This document shows, piece after piece, positions 36,348 to 45,164 of a DNA stretch of 64,000 nt. The position numbers and the translations under genes are program-made. The stretch is from PALSA-693 sp963729695 (GTDB taxonomy: Bacteria > Actinomycetota > Acidimicrobiia > Acidimicrobiales > Palsa-688). Below the pieces are notes generated by a model. It had not been told where the DNA came from and made no database searches. It saw nothing but the letters and a program-made list of their open reading frames with translations. The stretch spans positions 124,001 through 188,000 of the forward strand of contig CAVSOT010000011.1 in assembly GCA_963729695.1 (NCBI GenBank), in the 5' to 3' direction. Position 1 is the stretch's first letter. Each line of letters opens with the position of its first letter.

Positions 36348-37115
36348 ATGACCGTCGTCGAGTACACAACCGAAGGACACCGGGCCGTCATCACCATCAA
36401 CCGGCCCGACGCTCGCAACGCCATCAACGCTGAGGTGGCCAGCGGCATCGAGGCCGCCATCGATCAGCTGGAAGCGGACGACGCCCTCTGGGCCGGCATC
36501 ATCACCGGCGTCCCGCCGGTGTTCTCGGCCGGGGCCGACCTCAAGGAGATCAACGCCGGGAGGTTCGCCGGCCTTCTCACCGAGCGCGGGGGATTCGCGG
36601 GGATCACCCGCCGGGAACGCACCAAGCCCATCATCGCGGCCGTCGACGGACCAGCCCTCGCCGGCGGCACCGAGATCGTCCTGGCCTGCGACCTCATCGT
36701 GGCTTCGACCTCGGCTCGGTTCGGGGTCCCCGAAGTGAAGCGGTCGTTGGTGGCTGCAGCCGGCGGTCTGTTCCGGCTGCCGCGGAAGCTGCCCTTCAAC
36801 GTGGCGATGGAGCTGGTGCTCACCGGCGACCCGATCGACGCCGCCCGGGCCCATCACTTCGGTCTGGTCAACGTGTTGTGCCCGCCGGGCGAGGCCCTGG
36901 ACCAGGCCCGCCAGCTGTCCGACCGCATCGAGGCCAACGCCCCGGTGGCCGTGCGCACCGCTCGCCGGGTGGTGCTGGCCGCCATGACCGAGGACGAGGA
37001 GACCGGGTGGCGCCTGTCCGACGAGGGCATGGCCATCGCCATGAACAGCGAGGACTTCAAGGAGGGACTCGTCGCCTTCATCGAGAAGCGTCCGCCGGAG
37101 TGGACCGGGCGCTGA
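36348..37115 (+). CDS. Enoyl-CoA hydratase/isomerase (crotonase family)
   Basis: 255-aa crotonase. The CoA/oxyanion block SAGADLKEI is at residues 60-68 and the second hydrogen-bond donor in ALAGGTEIVLACDLIVAS at 103-120. Residues around 125-135 (VPEVKRSLVAAAGG) suggest the acidic catalytic position may be reduced, since the usual hydratase Glu pair is not obvious, so it may be an isomerase or a degenerate hydratase. C-terminal AIAMNSEDFKEGLVAFIEKRPPEWTG is typical. Directly downstream of the SDR gene and probably co-transcribed. Confidence 0.9.
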   Translation: MTVVEYTTEGHRAVITINRPDARNAINAEVASGIEAAIDQLEADDALWAGIITGVPPVFSAGADLKEINAGRFAGLLTERGGFAGITRRERTKPIIAAVDGPALAGGTEIVLACDLIVASTSARFGVPEVKRSLVAAAGGLFRLPRKLPFNVAMELVLTGDPIDAARAHHFGLVNVLCPPGEALDQARQLSDRIEANAPVAVRTARRVVLAAMTEDEETGWRLSDEGMAIAMNSEDFKEGLVAFIEKRPPEWTGR

Positions 37116-37149
37116 GCTCGGCCGGCGGGCCCGGTCTCGGGCGACGGGC

Positions 37150-38016
37150 GTGAGCACAGCCGAGGTGACCGCCGACAGCTCAGCCCCGTCCCTGACCCGC
37201 CAGCTGGACGAGGTCTGGAGGTCGATGGCGGTCCTCGGCTCCGGGCTCGACGACGGGCAGTGGCACCTGCCGACGCCCTGCCCCGGGTGGGACGTCGCCG
37301 CCCAATACGCCCACGTCATCGGGACCGAATCCATGCTGCTGGGCCGGCCCAACCCCGACTCGGATCCAGGCCGGCCTCCGCACGTGCGCAACGACATCGC
37401 CGCCTTCAACGAGCTATGGGTGGCCGCCCTGGCCGGCCGGTCCCGCCAAGAGGTGCTCGCCCAGTTCAACGAGGTGACCGGAGCTCGCCGGAGCCTCCTC
37501 GCCGCCATGACGGAGGAGGACTTCGTCGCCCCGTCGTGGACGCCGGTCGGTGCGGCCGACTACCGGCGGTTCATGCAGATCCGGGTGTTCGATTGCTGGG
37601 TCCACGAGCAGGATGTCCGCGATGCGGTGCGAGATCCAGGCCATGACCGGGGCCCGGCGGTGGATCAGGCCCTCGACGAGATCGTCCGCGCCCTGGGGTA
37701 CGTCGTCGGCAAGAAGGCGGGCGCTCCCGACGGCGCCGCGGTGGTCATCGAGCTCACCGGACCGGTTCGTCGCACCGTGGACCTGGTCGTCGACGGGCGG
37801 GCCCGGGTGGTCGACGACCTCGATCGTCCTGCGACCGCCACGCTGGTTCTCGGGTCAACCACGTTCGCCCGGTTGGCCTGCGGTCGGGTGGACCCGGCCG
37901 ACGTGCTGGCGCCAGATGGCGGGGCGGCCCAAGATGGCGGTCTGGGCGGGGTCCGGTTGGAAGGCGACCTGGAGTTGGGTCGGCGGATCGTGACCAGCCT
38001 CCCGTTCACCATCTGA
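37150..38016 (+). CDS. Maleylpyruvate isomerase-family, mycothiol-dependent-type protein
   Basis: 288 aa, GTG start, 34 bases after the enoyl-CoA hydratase. The N-terminal DinB-like bundle has PTPCPGWDVAAQYAHVIGTE (first His), VFDCWVHEQDVRDAV (His/Glu metal ligands) and a C-terminal SCP2-like domain (VVIELTGPVRRTVDLVVDGRA, then LVLGSTTFARLACGR). This TIGR03083/MDMPI architecture is characteristic of actinobacterial mycothiol-dependent enzymes. The reaction in this organism is not known; it could isomerise a ring-cleavage product or modify another metabolite. Confidence 0.85.
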   Translation: MSTAEVTADSSAPSLTRQLDEVWRSMAVLGSGLDDGQWHLPTPCPGWDVAAQYAHVIGTESMLLGRPNPDSDPGRPPHVRNDIAAFNELWVAALAGRSRQEVLAQFNEVTGARRSLLAAMTEEDFVAPSWTPVGAADYRRFMQIRVFDCWVHEQDVRDAVRDPGHDRGPAVDQALDEIVRALGYVVGKKAGAPDGAAVVIELTGPVRRTVDLVVDGRARVVDDLDRPATATLVLGSTTFARLACGRVDPADVLAPDGGAAQDGGLGGVRLEGDLELGRRIVTSLPFTI

Positions 38017-38043
38017 CCCCACGACCGCCCCGCGTTCGCGGTG

Positions 38044-38835
38044 TCAGCGCTGGTGCCGCTGGGCCTCGGTCAGTTGGTCGGCGACGCCACGTCCGAGTCG
38101 GGCCTGGACGGCGGCCGAAAGCGAGGGGGTCAACCCGCCCAGGACGGTCGCGATCTTCAGGGTCACGGGCGCCACGGTGATCTCCGCCTTGTTCCGCCGG
38201 ATGGCGTGGATGACGGCTCTGACGACCGCGTCGGAGCCAACCGTCCCCAGACCCGGTGGCAGGGTCGCGCCGGCGTTGGCGAACATGCCGGCGTCGCGCA
38301 CGAAGCCGGGAAAGACCACCGAGACCCCAATGTTGCTGCCGTAGAGGTCGGCACGCAACGCGCCGGCGAAACCACGCAGTCCGAACTTGGTGGCGGAGTA
38401 CAGGGTCGAGCTCCTCGACGCCACCTTCCCCGACAGCGATGAGATGTAGACGAAGTGGCCGGAGCCCCGAGCCCGAAAACCGGGGAGCAGGGCTCGGGTC
38501 ATGGCGATCGGATTGCCGAGGTTCACCTCGAGGACGCGGTCGATCTGGTGCTGTTCCCACTCGGCCAGGTCGCCGGATCCGGGCATGGCCGCATTGGCGA
38601 CGAGGATGTCCACGTCGCCTGCCTCGGCCAGGATGCGCGGGAGCTCGGACCGGTCCGCCAGGTCGGCCACGATCGGCGTGCCCTGGACTTCGGCGGCGAT
38701 CCGCTCAACCGGACGGGTCTGACGACCCGTCACCACGAGGGACGCGCCCTGTGACCGCAATCCCTTGGCGATGGCCCGACCCAGCCCCCCGTTGGCCCCG
38801 GTCACGAGCACCCGGGCCCCACGCACCTCGGTCAT
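38044..38835 (-). CDS. Short-chain dehydrogenase/reductase
   Basis: 263-aa NAD(P)-dependent oxidoreductase. Cofactor motif TGANGGLG at residues 12-19, NAA at 81-83, catalytic Ser132-ish with Tyr146 and Lys150 (YSATK). The C-terminal helix-rich tail (LGGLTPSLSAAVQARLGRG) is longer than in classic members and hydrophobic, which could associate with membranes. Substrate unknown. It faces the maleylpyruvate isomerase-family gene tail to tail, with 27 bases between stops. Confidence 0.88.
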   Translation of the reverse strand: MTEVRGARVLVTGANGGLGRAIAKGLRSQGASLVVTGRQTRPVERIAAEVQGTPIVADLADRSELPRILAEAGDVDILVANAAMPGSGDLAEWEQHQIDRVLEVNLGNPIAMTRALLPGFRARGSGHFVYISSLSGKVASRSSTLYSATKFGLRGFAGALRADLYGSNIGVSVVFPGFVRDAGMFANAGATLPPGLGTVGSDAVVRAVIHAIRRNKAEITVAPVTLKIATVLGGLTPSLSAAVQARLGRGVADQLTEAQRHQR

Positions 38836-39014
38836 GTCGTGACCTTATCGGCAGCCCCGGCCGCCTCGGTGAGGCGGGCGGACGAGCACCCATGTTCCTT
38901 GACGCAGCCCGGGCGGGCATGAAGTGCTACGCCTAGCCCCAGGATCCCTCGTTGCCGTCGGGGTCGACGGTGAGGTGCGCGCGGGCACCGCGTGCCCGAC
39001 CTAGTGTGACCCGC

Positions 39015-39257
39015 ATGCGCGTCCTGGGGATCGTGATCGTGATCATCGGCGTGCTGGCGGTCATCGCCGGCATCCTGTACTTCACGGAGCCCGCCCACTC
39101 GCTGCCGAGCTTCTTCCCTGGCTACGTGGCCCATAAGAACGTCAAACACCCCCGGCGGGGACTCATCGCCGTGATCGTCGGGGCCATCTTGATCCTGGTC
39201 GGGTTGTTTGCCGCGCTCAACGGGGGCCGCAGGCGTAGCACCTTCTCGTCCCGCTAA
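39015..39257 (+). CDS. Small two-transmembrane hypothetical protein
   Basis: 80 aa from ATG 39015 (GTG at 39006 would add three residues). Two hydrophobic segments, residues 3-24 (VLGIVIVIIGVLAVIAGILYF) and 50-70 (LIAVIVGAILILVGLFAAL), flank a short loop with a conserved-looking HSLPSFFPGYVAHK. A similar double-span protein with loop prolines is common in actinobacteria and of unknown function. Basic C-terminal tail is likely cytoplasmic. Confidence 0.75.
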   Translation: MRVLGIVIVIIGVLAVIAGILYFTEPAHSLPSFFPGYVAHKNVKHPRRGLIAVIVGAILILVGLFAALNGGRRRSTFSSR

Positions 39258-39281
39258 CGGCAGGCGGCGCCGGCCCGAGCG

Positions 39282-39536
39282 CTACTTCCAGCGGAAGTGG
39301 ACGAACACGCGGCCGAAGTTGCGCGAGTCCTTTTCGACCCGGTGATACAGGGCTTTCACTTCCTTTTGATCGAGGAACCGTAACACCCGTTTTTTGAGCT
39401 GTCCGCTGCCTTTGCCCGGGATGATCTCGACCACGGATGCCTTCTTGGCCACCGCCTCGTCGATCACGGCTCGGAGCGCGGCCTCGATCGCATCGCCCCG
39501 GTTGTAGATGTCGTGCAGATCGAGCTTCAGCTTCAT
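39282..39536 (-). CDS. Smr-domain protein
   Basis: 84 aa starting at the ATG at 39536 (KLKLDLHDIYNRGDAIEAAL). It contains just one Smr domain: LDLHD at the N-terminus and EIIPGKGSGQLKKRVLRFL, the conserved GKGSG loop, followed by KVEKDSRNFGRVFVHFRW-type strands. Smr domains bind or nick branched DNA or RNA. The preceding in-frame codons to 39665 lie inside the neighbouring methyltransferase and are probably not translated. Free-standing Smr proteins in this class are poorly studied. Confidence 0.82.
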   Translation of the reverse strand: MKLKLDLHDIYNRGDAIEAALRAVIDEAVAKKASVVEIIPGKGSGQLKKRVLRFLDQKEVKALYHRVEKDSRNFGRVFVHFRWK

Positions 39537-39546
39537 GGTCGGAACC

Positions 39547-40395
39547 TCAGCCTCGCCCCCCATGACCCCGAGTTCCCCGGGGGCCATCCCACCAGATGGT
39601 GACCAACTGGCGTCGGTCGCCGCCGGCCCTGACCTCGTGATCGAGGAAGGCACTGATCTCGGCATCGTGCTGCGGCCCTACGCACAGGGCGCGCCGCGTC
39701 GAAGCCAACCGGGCGTGGCGCTGCGAGGCGTCCCAACGCGATGTCCGTTCGGTCCGTTCGACGTGCACGTCGAAGCCGAGCGCCCCCATCACGGCCACCG
39801 CGTCGTCAGCTGTGGGGCCGTCCGGGCGGTCCAATCCGTGGATCGACCGCCACAAAGGGTTCAGAGCGGTCCGAGGGTGCCGATCCGTCATCTCGATAAC
39901 TACTCGGGCTCGAGCGTGTTCGTCGAGGGCGATCAAAAACGGCGCCAGATCGGGGACGTTGTAGGTCACGTGGTGACAGACGACCACGTCGGCTTCGACG
40001 GCGTGAGGGGCCACGTCCGGCCAGGGCCCAAGGATCTCGACGTGCTCGACGCATCGATCACCAGCGGCTTTGGCAAAAGACTCGAGCATGTCGCTGCTCT
40101 CGTCGACCGCGACCAGAAGCCCAGCCGGCGGCGCTAGTGGAAGGCTGGCGGCCCCGCCGCCCGCGCCGACATCCAGCACCGAGCCCCCGGTCGGGAGCGA
40201 TTCGAGAGCCCGCATCTTCGATGGGGTAGAGGCATCGTCGGCGACCGCCAACGCCGCGGCCCGGCCGAACACCTCAGGTGAGAACCCCCAGGGTGACTCC
40301 GGCGCCGCGCCCAGGATGGGATCGGGGATTGCGTGTGCTTCGAGAGCTTGCCGCCACCGGTCAGCGGGGTTGCCGTCCAGTGGGGGATCATCCAT
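39547..40395 (-). CDS. SAM-dependent methyltransferase
   Basis: 282-aa class I methyltransferase. Motif I SVLDVGAGGGAASLPL lies at residues 70-85, followed by LLVAVDESSDMLESF and DVVVCHHVTYNVPDLAPFL (motif IV area), with VVIEMTDRHPR after. The N-terminal 60 residues are helical. The start at 40395 gives MDDPPLDGNPADRWRQAL. The substrate cannot be inferred. Its stop is 11 bases upstream, in genome order, of the Smr gene start, so both are one minus-strand unit. Confidence 0.86.
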   Translation of the reverse strand: MDDPPLDGNPADRWRQALEAHAIPDPILGAAPESPWGFSPEVFGRAAALAVADDASTPSKMRALESLPTGGSVLDVGAGGGAASLPLAPPAGLLVAVDESSDMLESFAKAAGDRCVEHVEILGPWPDVAPHAVEADVVVCHHVTYNVPDLAPFLIALDEHARARVVIEMTDRHPRTALNPLWRSIHGLDRPDGPTADDAVAVMGALGFDVHVERTERTSRWDASQRHARLASTRRALCVGPQHDAEISAFLDHEVRAGGDRRQLVTIWWDGPRGTRGHGGRG

Positions 40396-40520
40396 CAGTC
40401 GCGCATGATAGGCGTTGACCCCAGGGCCGGAACGATCGACCGATCGGTATCCCGCTGGTAGCCGGGCGTCGCTGATACGGTCTCCGTGATGCCGACCAAC
40501 GGGGGCCGGAGCGTCATCGG

Positions 40521-41600
40521 GTGATCAAGTACATCGGGTCGAAGCGGGTGCTGCTGCCCGTGCTCGGCGAGCTTTTACAGCGTTCCGGAGCCGAAACTGC
40601 GGTCGACTTGTTCACCGGCAGTACGAGGGTGGCTCAGGAGTTCAAGCGACTGGGGGCTCACGTTACCGCGGTCGATACGGCGCGGTATGCCGAAGTCTTT
40701 GCCCAATGCTCTATCGAGATCGATGCCGCCACTGTCGACAGAGGGGAGCTACGAGAGGCGTTGCGCTACCTCTCCGGCCTTCCAGGCGAGCCCGGCTACT
40801 TCACAGAGACCTTTTGTGTGCGGTCCCGATATTTCCAACCCTTCAACGGGGAGCGCATCGACGCCATCCGCAACGCCCTGGACCGGGAGTTCAGGGACAG
40901 CCCGCTGTTCCCTGTCCTGATGACCAGCCTCATCGATGCGGCCGATCGTGTGGACTCCACCACCGGGGTGCAAATGGCGTACGTCAAGCGCTGGGCGCCG
41001 CGATCCTTCCATCCCCTTGCGCTCCGGGAACCTCCACTGCTTGCCGGACCAGGAAAGGCGGTGCGCGGTGATGCCCGGGCTCTGGCCCGGCGGTTGGCCC
41101 CGGTCGATCTCGCCTATCTCGACCCGCCGTACAACCAGCACCGGTATTACACGAACTATCACATCTGGGAGACGCTGGTGGCGTGGGATGCCCCGGAGTG
41201 GTACGGGATCGCCTGTAAGCGTCTCGATAGCCGAGACGAGTCGACCAAAAGCGTCTTCAACCGAAAACGGGAAATGCCGACGGCTCTCGGCCAGGTCATC
41301 GCCGACGTGCGGGCGGAGGTCCTGGTTCTTTCCTATAACAATGAGTCCTGGGTGAGCCTCGAGGAGCTGGTAGCCATGTGCTCCGCCCACGGGCCGGTCG
41401 CCGTCCTGGCGTTCGATGCCAAGCGCTACGTAGGGGCCCAGATCGGCATCTACAACCCGAGTGGGGAGAAGGTCGGTACCGTCTCGCATCTCCGCAACGT
41501 GGAGTACGTGCTGGTCGCCGGACCGACGGACGTGGTCCGGCACATGACCGCCCCGTTCGAGCGCTGTTCGGTCCTCACTCGACAGCCCGTCGTCTTCTAA
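40521..41600 (+). CDS. Orphan DNA adenine methylase (D12 class)
   Basis: 359-aa N6-adenine methyltransferase of the alpha/D12 class. The N-terminal IKYIGSKRVLLPVLGELL and DLFTGSTRVAQEFKRLG form the SAM-binding site (motifs X and I); DPPYNQHRYYTNYHIWETL (motif IV) is the catalytic DPPY with an unusually long conserved tail. GTG start. No restriction endonuclease or specificity gene is adjacent. Similar stand-alone proteins are widespread in actinobacteria and may be regulatory methylases; the target motif is unknown. Confidence 0.88.
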   Translation: MIKYIGSKRVLLPVLGELLQRSGAETAVDLFTGSTRVAQEFKRLGAHVTAVDTARYAEVFAQCSIEIDAATVDRGELREALRYLSGLPGEPGYFTETFCVRSRYFQPFNGERIDAIRNALDREFRDSPLFPVLMTSLIDAADRVDSTTGVQMAYVKRWAPRSFHPLALREPPLLAGPGKAVRGDARALARRLAPVDLAYLDPPYNQHRYYTNYHIWETLVAWDAPEWYGIACKRLDSRDESTKSVFNRKREMPTALGQVIADVRAEVLVLSYNNESWVSLEELVAMCSAHGPVAVLAFDAKRYVGAQIGIYNPSGEKVGTVSHLRNVEYVLVAGPTDVVRHMTAPFERCSVLTRQPVVF

Positions 41601-41679
41601 ATCCGCTCTTGCGGGTGTGGCGGTAGCGGTTGCTCGTCTTCTCTTTTGCGGCCGGGCCAGGCGCGGGCAGAATTCGGCC

Positions 41680-42075
41680 GTGGATGCTGACGCGATCATT
41701 GCCACTCTCGCTTTGGAACCCCATCCCGAAGGCGGCTACTACCGCCAGACCTGGGCGGACGAGGCGGGCACTGCGATCTACTTCCTTCTCAAGGAAGGCG
41801 AGGTCTCGGCTTGGCATCGGGTGCACGACCGGGCCGAGATCTGGCACTTCTACGCGGGAGACCCCCTCGAGCTCAGCATCAATCGCCGTGGGCCGGGTAC
41901 GGGTGACACCCGAGTCGTCGAGCTGGGCTCGGACCTCCAGTCGTCCCGTCGCCCCCAAGCGGTCGTCCCGGCCAACGCGTGGCAACGGGCCCGCAGCTTG
42001 GGACGGTGGTCGTTGGTCGGATGCACGGTCTCCCCGCCGTTCAGTTTCGACGCATTCGAGGTGGCCCGGCTCTGA
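41680..42075 (+). CDS. Cupin superfamily protein, DUF985
   Basis: 131 aa from GTG 41680; the open frame from 41617 lies before any conserved residue. Sequence IIATLALEPHPEGGYYRQTWAD followed by TAIYFLLKEGEVSAWHRVHDRAEIWHFYAGDPLEL is classic DUF985, with His residues that ligate the cupin metal. C-terminal GWSLVGCTVSPPFSFDAFEVA also matches. A 79-base gap separates it from the methylase. Biochemical activity of DUF985 is unknown. Confidence 0.87.
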   Translation: MDADAIIATLALEPHPEGGYYRQTWADEAGTAIYFLLKEGEVSAWHRVHDRAEIWHFYAGDPLELSINRRGPGTGDTRVVELGSDLQSSRRPQAVVPANAWQRARSLGRWSLVGCTVSPPFSFDAFEVARL

Positions 42076-42148
42076 GCCCCCACCCGGCGCGCGCCTACTT
42101 CCCCTCGCCGGCCCGGGCCGCCTACTTCCCCTCGCCTGCCCGGGCCGT

Positions 42149-42850
42149 CTACTTCCCCTCGCCGGCTCGGGCGATGACGATGTCTTGATAGCTGACTCCC
42201 GGTTCATGACCGTCCCAATAGCCCCGGTGCACGGCCTGCACCCGCAGTCCCAGCGAGCCGAGTCGGGCTCGGGCATCCGCCTCGCTGCACGCGATGGCTG
42301 GGGGAGCCACCGCTGTCCCCCCACCTTCGCGCCTGAGATACCACGTCCCGAAGTAGGTGCCCTCCGGGCGCAGCACCCGCGCCGCTTCAGCTTGGTAGAA
42401 GTCGAACGCGGATGGCGAGAGATGATTGATGGAGACCAGCAGGGCGAAGTCGAAGAAGCCATCCGCGAAGGGGAGGGGAGCGATGGGCCTCGCCGGGTCC
42501 TCGCTATCGCCACCCATGGCGATCTGTGCGAAGTTGAAGTTGGCGAAGCGCGACGTGATCTCCTGCCGGCACCAGGCGGTGGCCATTTCCCAGTCATCCA
42601 CGCCGTCGTAGCGGCCCGACGCCTGAAGGTAGGCGGTCAAAGGGATGGCCATCCGCCCCGCTCGGCAGCCGATATCGACCATCCGGTCGCTGGGCTGCAG
42701 GTCGCCCAGTTCGACCATGTGCCCGCGGAACTCGGCGCCCACGGCCCAGAAATCGCCTGGGACCTGCGAGCGGAGCGACCACGGAGGGACAGGCGTCCCG
42801 CCGAGACGCATCCGGGCGTCCTGGGCCAGGCGACGAACGGGCTCCGCCAC
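42149..42850 (-). CDS. SAM-dependent methyltransferase
   Basis: 233 aa if GTG 42850 is used. The frame stays open upstream across the SnoaL gene, but no standard start with family-like sequence is visible there, so the start is uncertain (an ATG at 42811 is another option). Methyltransferase motifs: MVDIGCRAGRMAIPLTAYL (motif I) and DFALLVSINHLSPSAFDFYQAEAARVLRPEGTYFGTWY (motifs IV to VI). The C-terminal QAVHRGYWDGHEPGVSYQDIVIARA completes the fold. Downstream of the SnoaL-like gene in the same direction; substrate unknown. Confidence 0.8.
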   Translation of the reverse strand: MAEPVRRLAQDARMRLGGTPVPPWSLRSQVPGDFWAVGAEFRGHMVELGDLQPSDRMVDIGCRAGRMAIPLTAYLQASGRYDGVDDWEMATAWCRQEITSRFANFNFAQIAMGGDSEDPARPIAPLPFADGFFDFALLVSINHLSPSAFDFYQAEAARVLRPEGTYFGTWYLRREGGGTAVAPPAIACSEADARARLGSLGLRVQAVHRGYWDGHEPGVSYQDIVIARAGEGK

Positions 42851-42906
42851 CTCTCGGGCCCATGGTCTGAGGTGGGCCCGCAGTCCGGTGGGGTTGGGAA
42901 TGAGAC

Positions 42907-43251
42907 TCAGCCTTTCACGTAGGACAGTTTCTCCGCGACTCGACCTCCGGTCACCTTGAAAATGTCCACGCCGCGAATGTGCCCCCCATCCCACGTGTAC
43001 CGCCACCTCTGAACGACCCGATCCCCGAGGGCGAACGTCTCTTCGGCCTCGAAGCTGGAGCTGGCGTCCTCGAAGATGGCCTGCCACGCCTGCCGAATGG
43101 CGTCACGACCGATATGCCGCATGCCATCAGGGGCGGGGCCGGTGGCATCGAAGAGACAACCCTCGGTCGTCAAGGCCAGCGCGGCGTCGAGGTCGTGGGC
43201 GGCCCAGGCCGCCCCGAAGGCCTCAACCGCTTCGAGAGGTGATGGTTGCAT
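42907..43251 (-). CDS. SnoaL-like / NTF2-fold protein
   Basis: 114-aa cone-fold protein. The sequence SPLEAVEAFGAAWAAHDLDAALALTTEGCLFDATGPAPDGMRHIGRDAIRQAW is typical of SnoaL-like or ketosteroid-isomerase-like domains, with the hydrophobic pocket built by RWRYTWDGGHIRGVDIFKV. GGAG lies three bases before the ATG in a longer purine-rich tract. Such proteins act as small cyclases, isomerases or ligand-binding modules; nothing identifies the substrate. It probably co-transcribes with the downstream methyltransferase. Confidence 0.84.
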   Translation of the reverse strand: MQPSPLEAVEAFGAAWAAHDLDAALALTTEGCLFDATGPAPDGMRHIGRDAIRQAWQAIFEDASSSFEAEETFALGDRVVQRWRYTWDGGHIRGVDIFKVTGGRVAEKLSYVKG

Positions 43252-43374
43252 TACTCCGCTCCCTCCTCCTGTGGCGAGTCGACCTGCTTACCTATGGAGG
43301 GATAAGCATGACAGAGATCGGCGTTCGTCCGGCTGAACCCGTCCGCCATCGTGCCCCTCGAGGAGGCTTCGGCA

Positions 43375-43782
43375 ATGAATACAGCAGATCCGGCCCGCGT
43401 GGTCCGAGCCCACGACCGTGTTTCCGCTGACCCCACGCCGGGCATGACCAGGGAACGGGCCATCGAGGTCGACGGGTTATGGGCCGGGCTCGTCCGTACC
43501 GCTCCGGGAACGACCTCCGGCTGGCACCACCACGGTGAGTACGAGACCTCGATCTACGTGGCCGCGGGGAACCTGCTGATGGAGTCAGGCCCGGCCGGTT
43601 CGGAACGAATCACCGCCCATCCGGGTGACTTCGTCCATGTCCCGAAGGGCGCCATCCACCGAGAGACCAATCCGGGTGACCGCGAAAGCCACCTGGTTGT
43701 TGTTCGCGCCGGCCGGGGCGAACCGACCACCAACGTCGACGGGCCGGCGTCCCCCGACGCACCGACTGGCCAGACCCCATAA
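43375..43782 (+). CDS. Cupin domain protein
   Basis: 135-aa cupin from ATG 43375, preceded by GAGGAGG at a nine-base spacing. Core motif GTTSGWHHHGEYETSIYVAAGNLLME provides the two-His/Glu ligand set, and HPGDFVHVPKGAIHRETN is the second motif with the third His. Typical of small dioxygenase or sugar-epimerase-like cupins. It is divergent from the SnoaL-like gene, and a convergent arrangement puts its stop 20 bases from the BAERF-like gene's stop. No specific function can be given. Confidence 0.82.
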   Translation: MNTADPARVVRAHDRVSADPTPGMTRERAIEVDGLWAGLVRTAPGTTSGWHHHGEYETSIYVAAGNLLMESGPAGSERITAHPGDFVHVPKGAIHRETNPGDRESHLVVVRAGRGEPTTNVDGPASPDAPTGQTP

Positions 43783-43801
43783 GGCTGGCGCCCCGACTGC
43801 C

Positions 43802-45016
43802 TCAAATGGTGGCGAGCGCCCGAGGGTTCCCCGACTGGGTCGCGACGCCGAGAGGGGTCCTGACGGCAATCGGTTCCGGTCGGTTCAAGGCGCCCTTGTC
43901 GAGCAGGTCGACCGGGATGTCGAGCTCGTCGGCCGCGGTGAGCAACGCATCGACCAGGTCGTCGATCACGCCAGGCTCGGCTGGGTCGCTGGTTGCTTCG
44001 ATGCCGCTCGGACCCGGAACGATGCGGCCGGGGATGGCAAAGTCGTGCTCGACCCACAGGCGGTCCGCAGCCCGGGTCCGCACCGCGCTCCAGGCGGCAT
44101 GAATGCCCCAGGCGACCTGACCCTGCACCTCCGTGTGCAGCAACTCGGCGATGGCGCGGGCCTGCCGTTCCTCGTGCAACCGGGCGATGGTCTGGCCGGC
44201 CAGGTTTTCCGCCCCCGCCCGCCGGAGCCGGGGACGAGGCACTACTGCCACCACGTCGTCGGTGCAGCGCGATTCGCCTTCAAAATGGCCGAGGTGACGA
44301 CGGTCTCCGATGACGATCAACGGAAGCTTTCCCGCCACTTCGATTCGCTGCGTGAGGAGGTCGTCGCCATCGGTCAGGTCGGTAGTGGTGGGCGTCGATA
44401 CGACGCGTGGGGATTGGGTGGCGGGAGCAGTCGTCGGTTCGGACAGCCGGTCGACCCGACCTTCGAGGATGCGGGGGTGATGCCCGAGGACGAGGATCCG
44501 GTACGACGGGAACCGACGCAGGGCGTACTCGAGGTCGCGGGTGGCGAAGGCTCTGTCGACTACCTGGCGGTCCCGAGGGGAAAAGGGAAGGCTGACGATG
44601 GCCATGTCGCGTTCGTTGACCAGGACGGCCAGCCCCCGCTCGGTCGGCAGGCTCTCGGCCGCTGAGACCGCTCTCGAGAGCCGGTACTCGACGACGCTCG
44701 CGGCGGTGTCGCGGTCGGGCTCACCCGACAGCCGGCGGCGGGCCCGCTCCGCCAACTGGCGGAGGCGGGCGATGTCCAACACGCTCATGGTTGCGGCGGG
44801 CGCCGTGCCCATGAGCAGCGTCACCGACGGGCTGGACTTGGAACCCCGCAACGTCCTGAGGCGGTCCCAGTCGAGCGGGGTCGCCGCCGCCGCCAGCTCT
44901 TCGCGCAGGTCGGCTTCCTCACCCGCCCGCGATCGGTGCTCTTCTCGTAAGTGCCATTCGGCCTCGGTGCGGTGCTGGAAGATCAAGGGACAGAGAGGGC
45001 AGTGGAAGACAGACAT
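43802..45016 (-). CDS. C2H2-finger protein fused to a bacterial archaeo-eukaryotic release-factor-like domain (BAERF3-type)
   Basis: 404 aa from ATG 45016 with GGAG six bases upstream. Residues 5-26 form a C2H2 zinc finger (C-x2-C-x12-H-x4-H: CPLCPLIF then EWHLREEH). The rest resembles the bacterial archaeo-eukaryotic release factor family 3: SVTLLMGTAP near residue 60, GLAVLVNERDMAIVSLPFSP, YRILVLGHHPRILEGR and, toward the end, VDDLVDALLTAADELDIPVDLLDKGAL. Members are suspected to act on stalled ribosomes or as stress factors; not proven. It is divergent from a two-component system 149 bases away, with a possible shared regulatory gap. Confidence 0.75.
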   Translation of the reverse strand: MSVFHCPLCPLIFQHRTEAEWHLREEHRSRAGEEADLREELAAAATPLDWDRLRTLRGSKSSPSVTLLMGTAPAATMSVLDIARLRQLAERARRRLSGEPDRDTAASVVEYRLSRAVSAAESLPTERGLAVLVNERDMAIVSLPFSPRDRQVVDRAFATRDLEYALRRFPSYRILVLGHHPRILEGRVDRLSEPTTAPATQSPRVVSTPTTTDLTDGDDLLTQRIEVAGKLPLIVIGDRRHLGHFEGESRCTDDVVAVVPRPRLRRAGAENLAGQTIARLHEERQARAIAELLHTEVQGQVAWGIHAAWSAVRTRAADRLWVEHDFAIPGRIVPGPSGIEATSDPAEPGVIDDLVDALLTAADELDIPVDLLDKGALNRPEPIAVRTPLGVATQSGNPRALATI

Positions 45017-45164
45017 CGGTGCTCCAGGGGGTGTTGTTGCTGACGTCCCCAGTGCAGCCCGACCGGATGGCTGGGGGGTCGAGGTCATGTGTGAATCAAG
45101 TGGAGATCGGTGATTGCTGGCCGGGGCCCAGCTGTTTGGCGGATACTGGTTGTGGAGGTGACCG

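Noticed and set aside
40489..40524. Eleven-codon leader peptide before the methylase
   Set aside because: Overlap with the GTG start is suggestive, but there is no ribosome-binding site, no regulatory codons and no hairpin.
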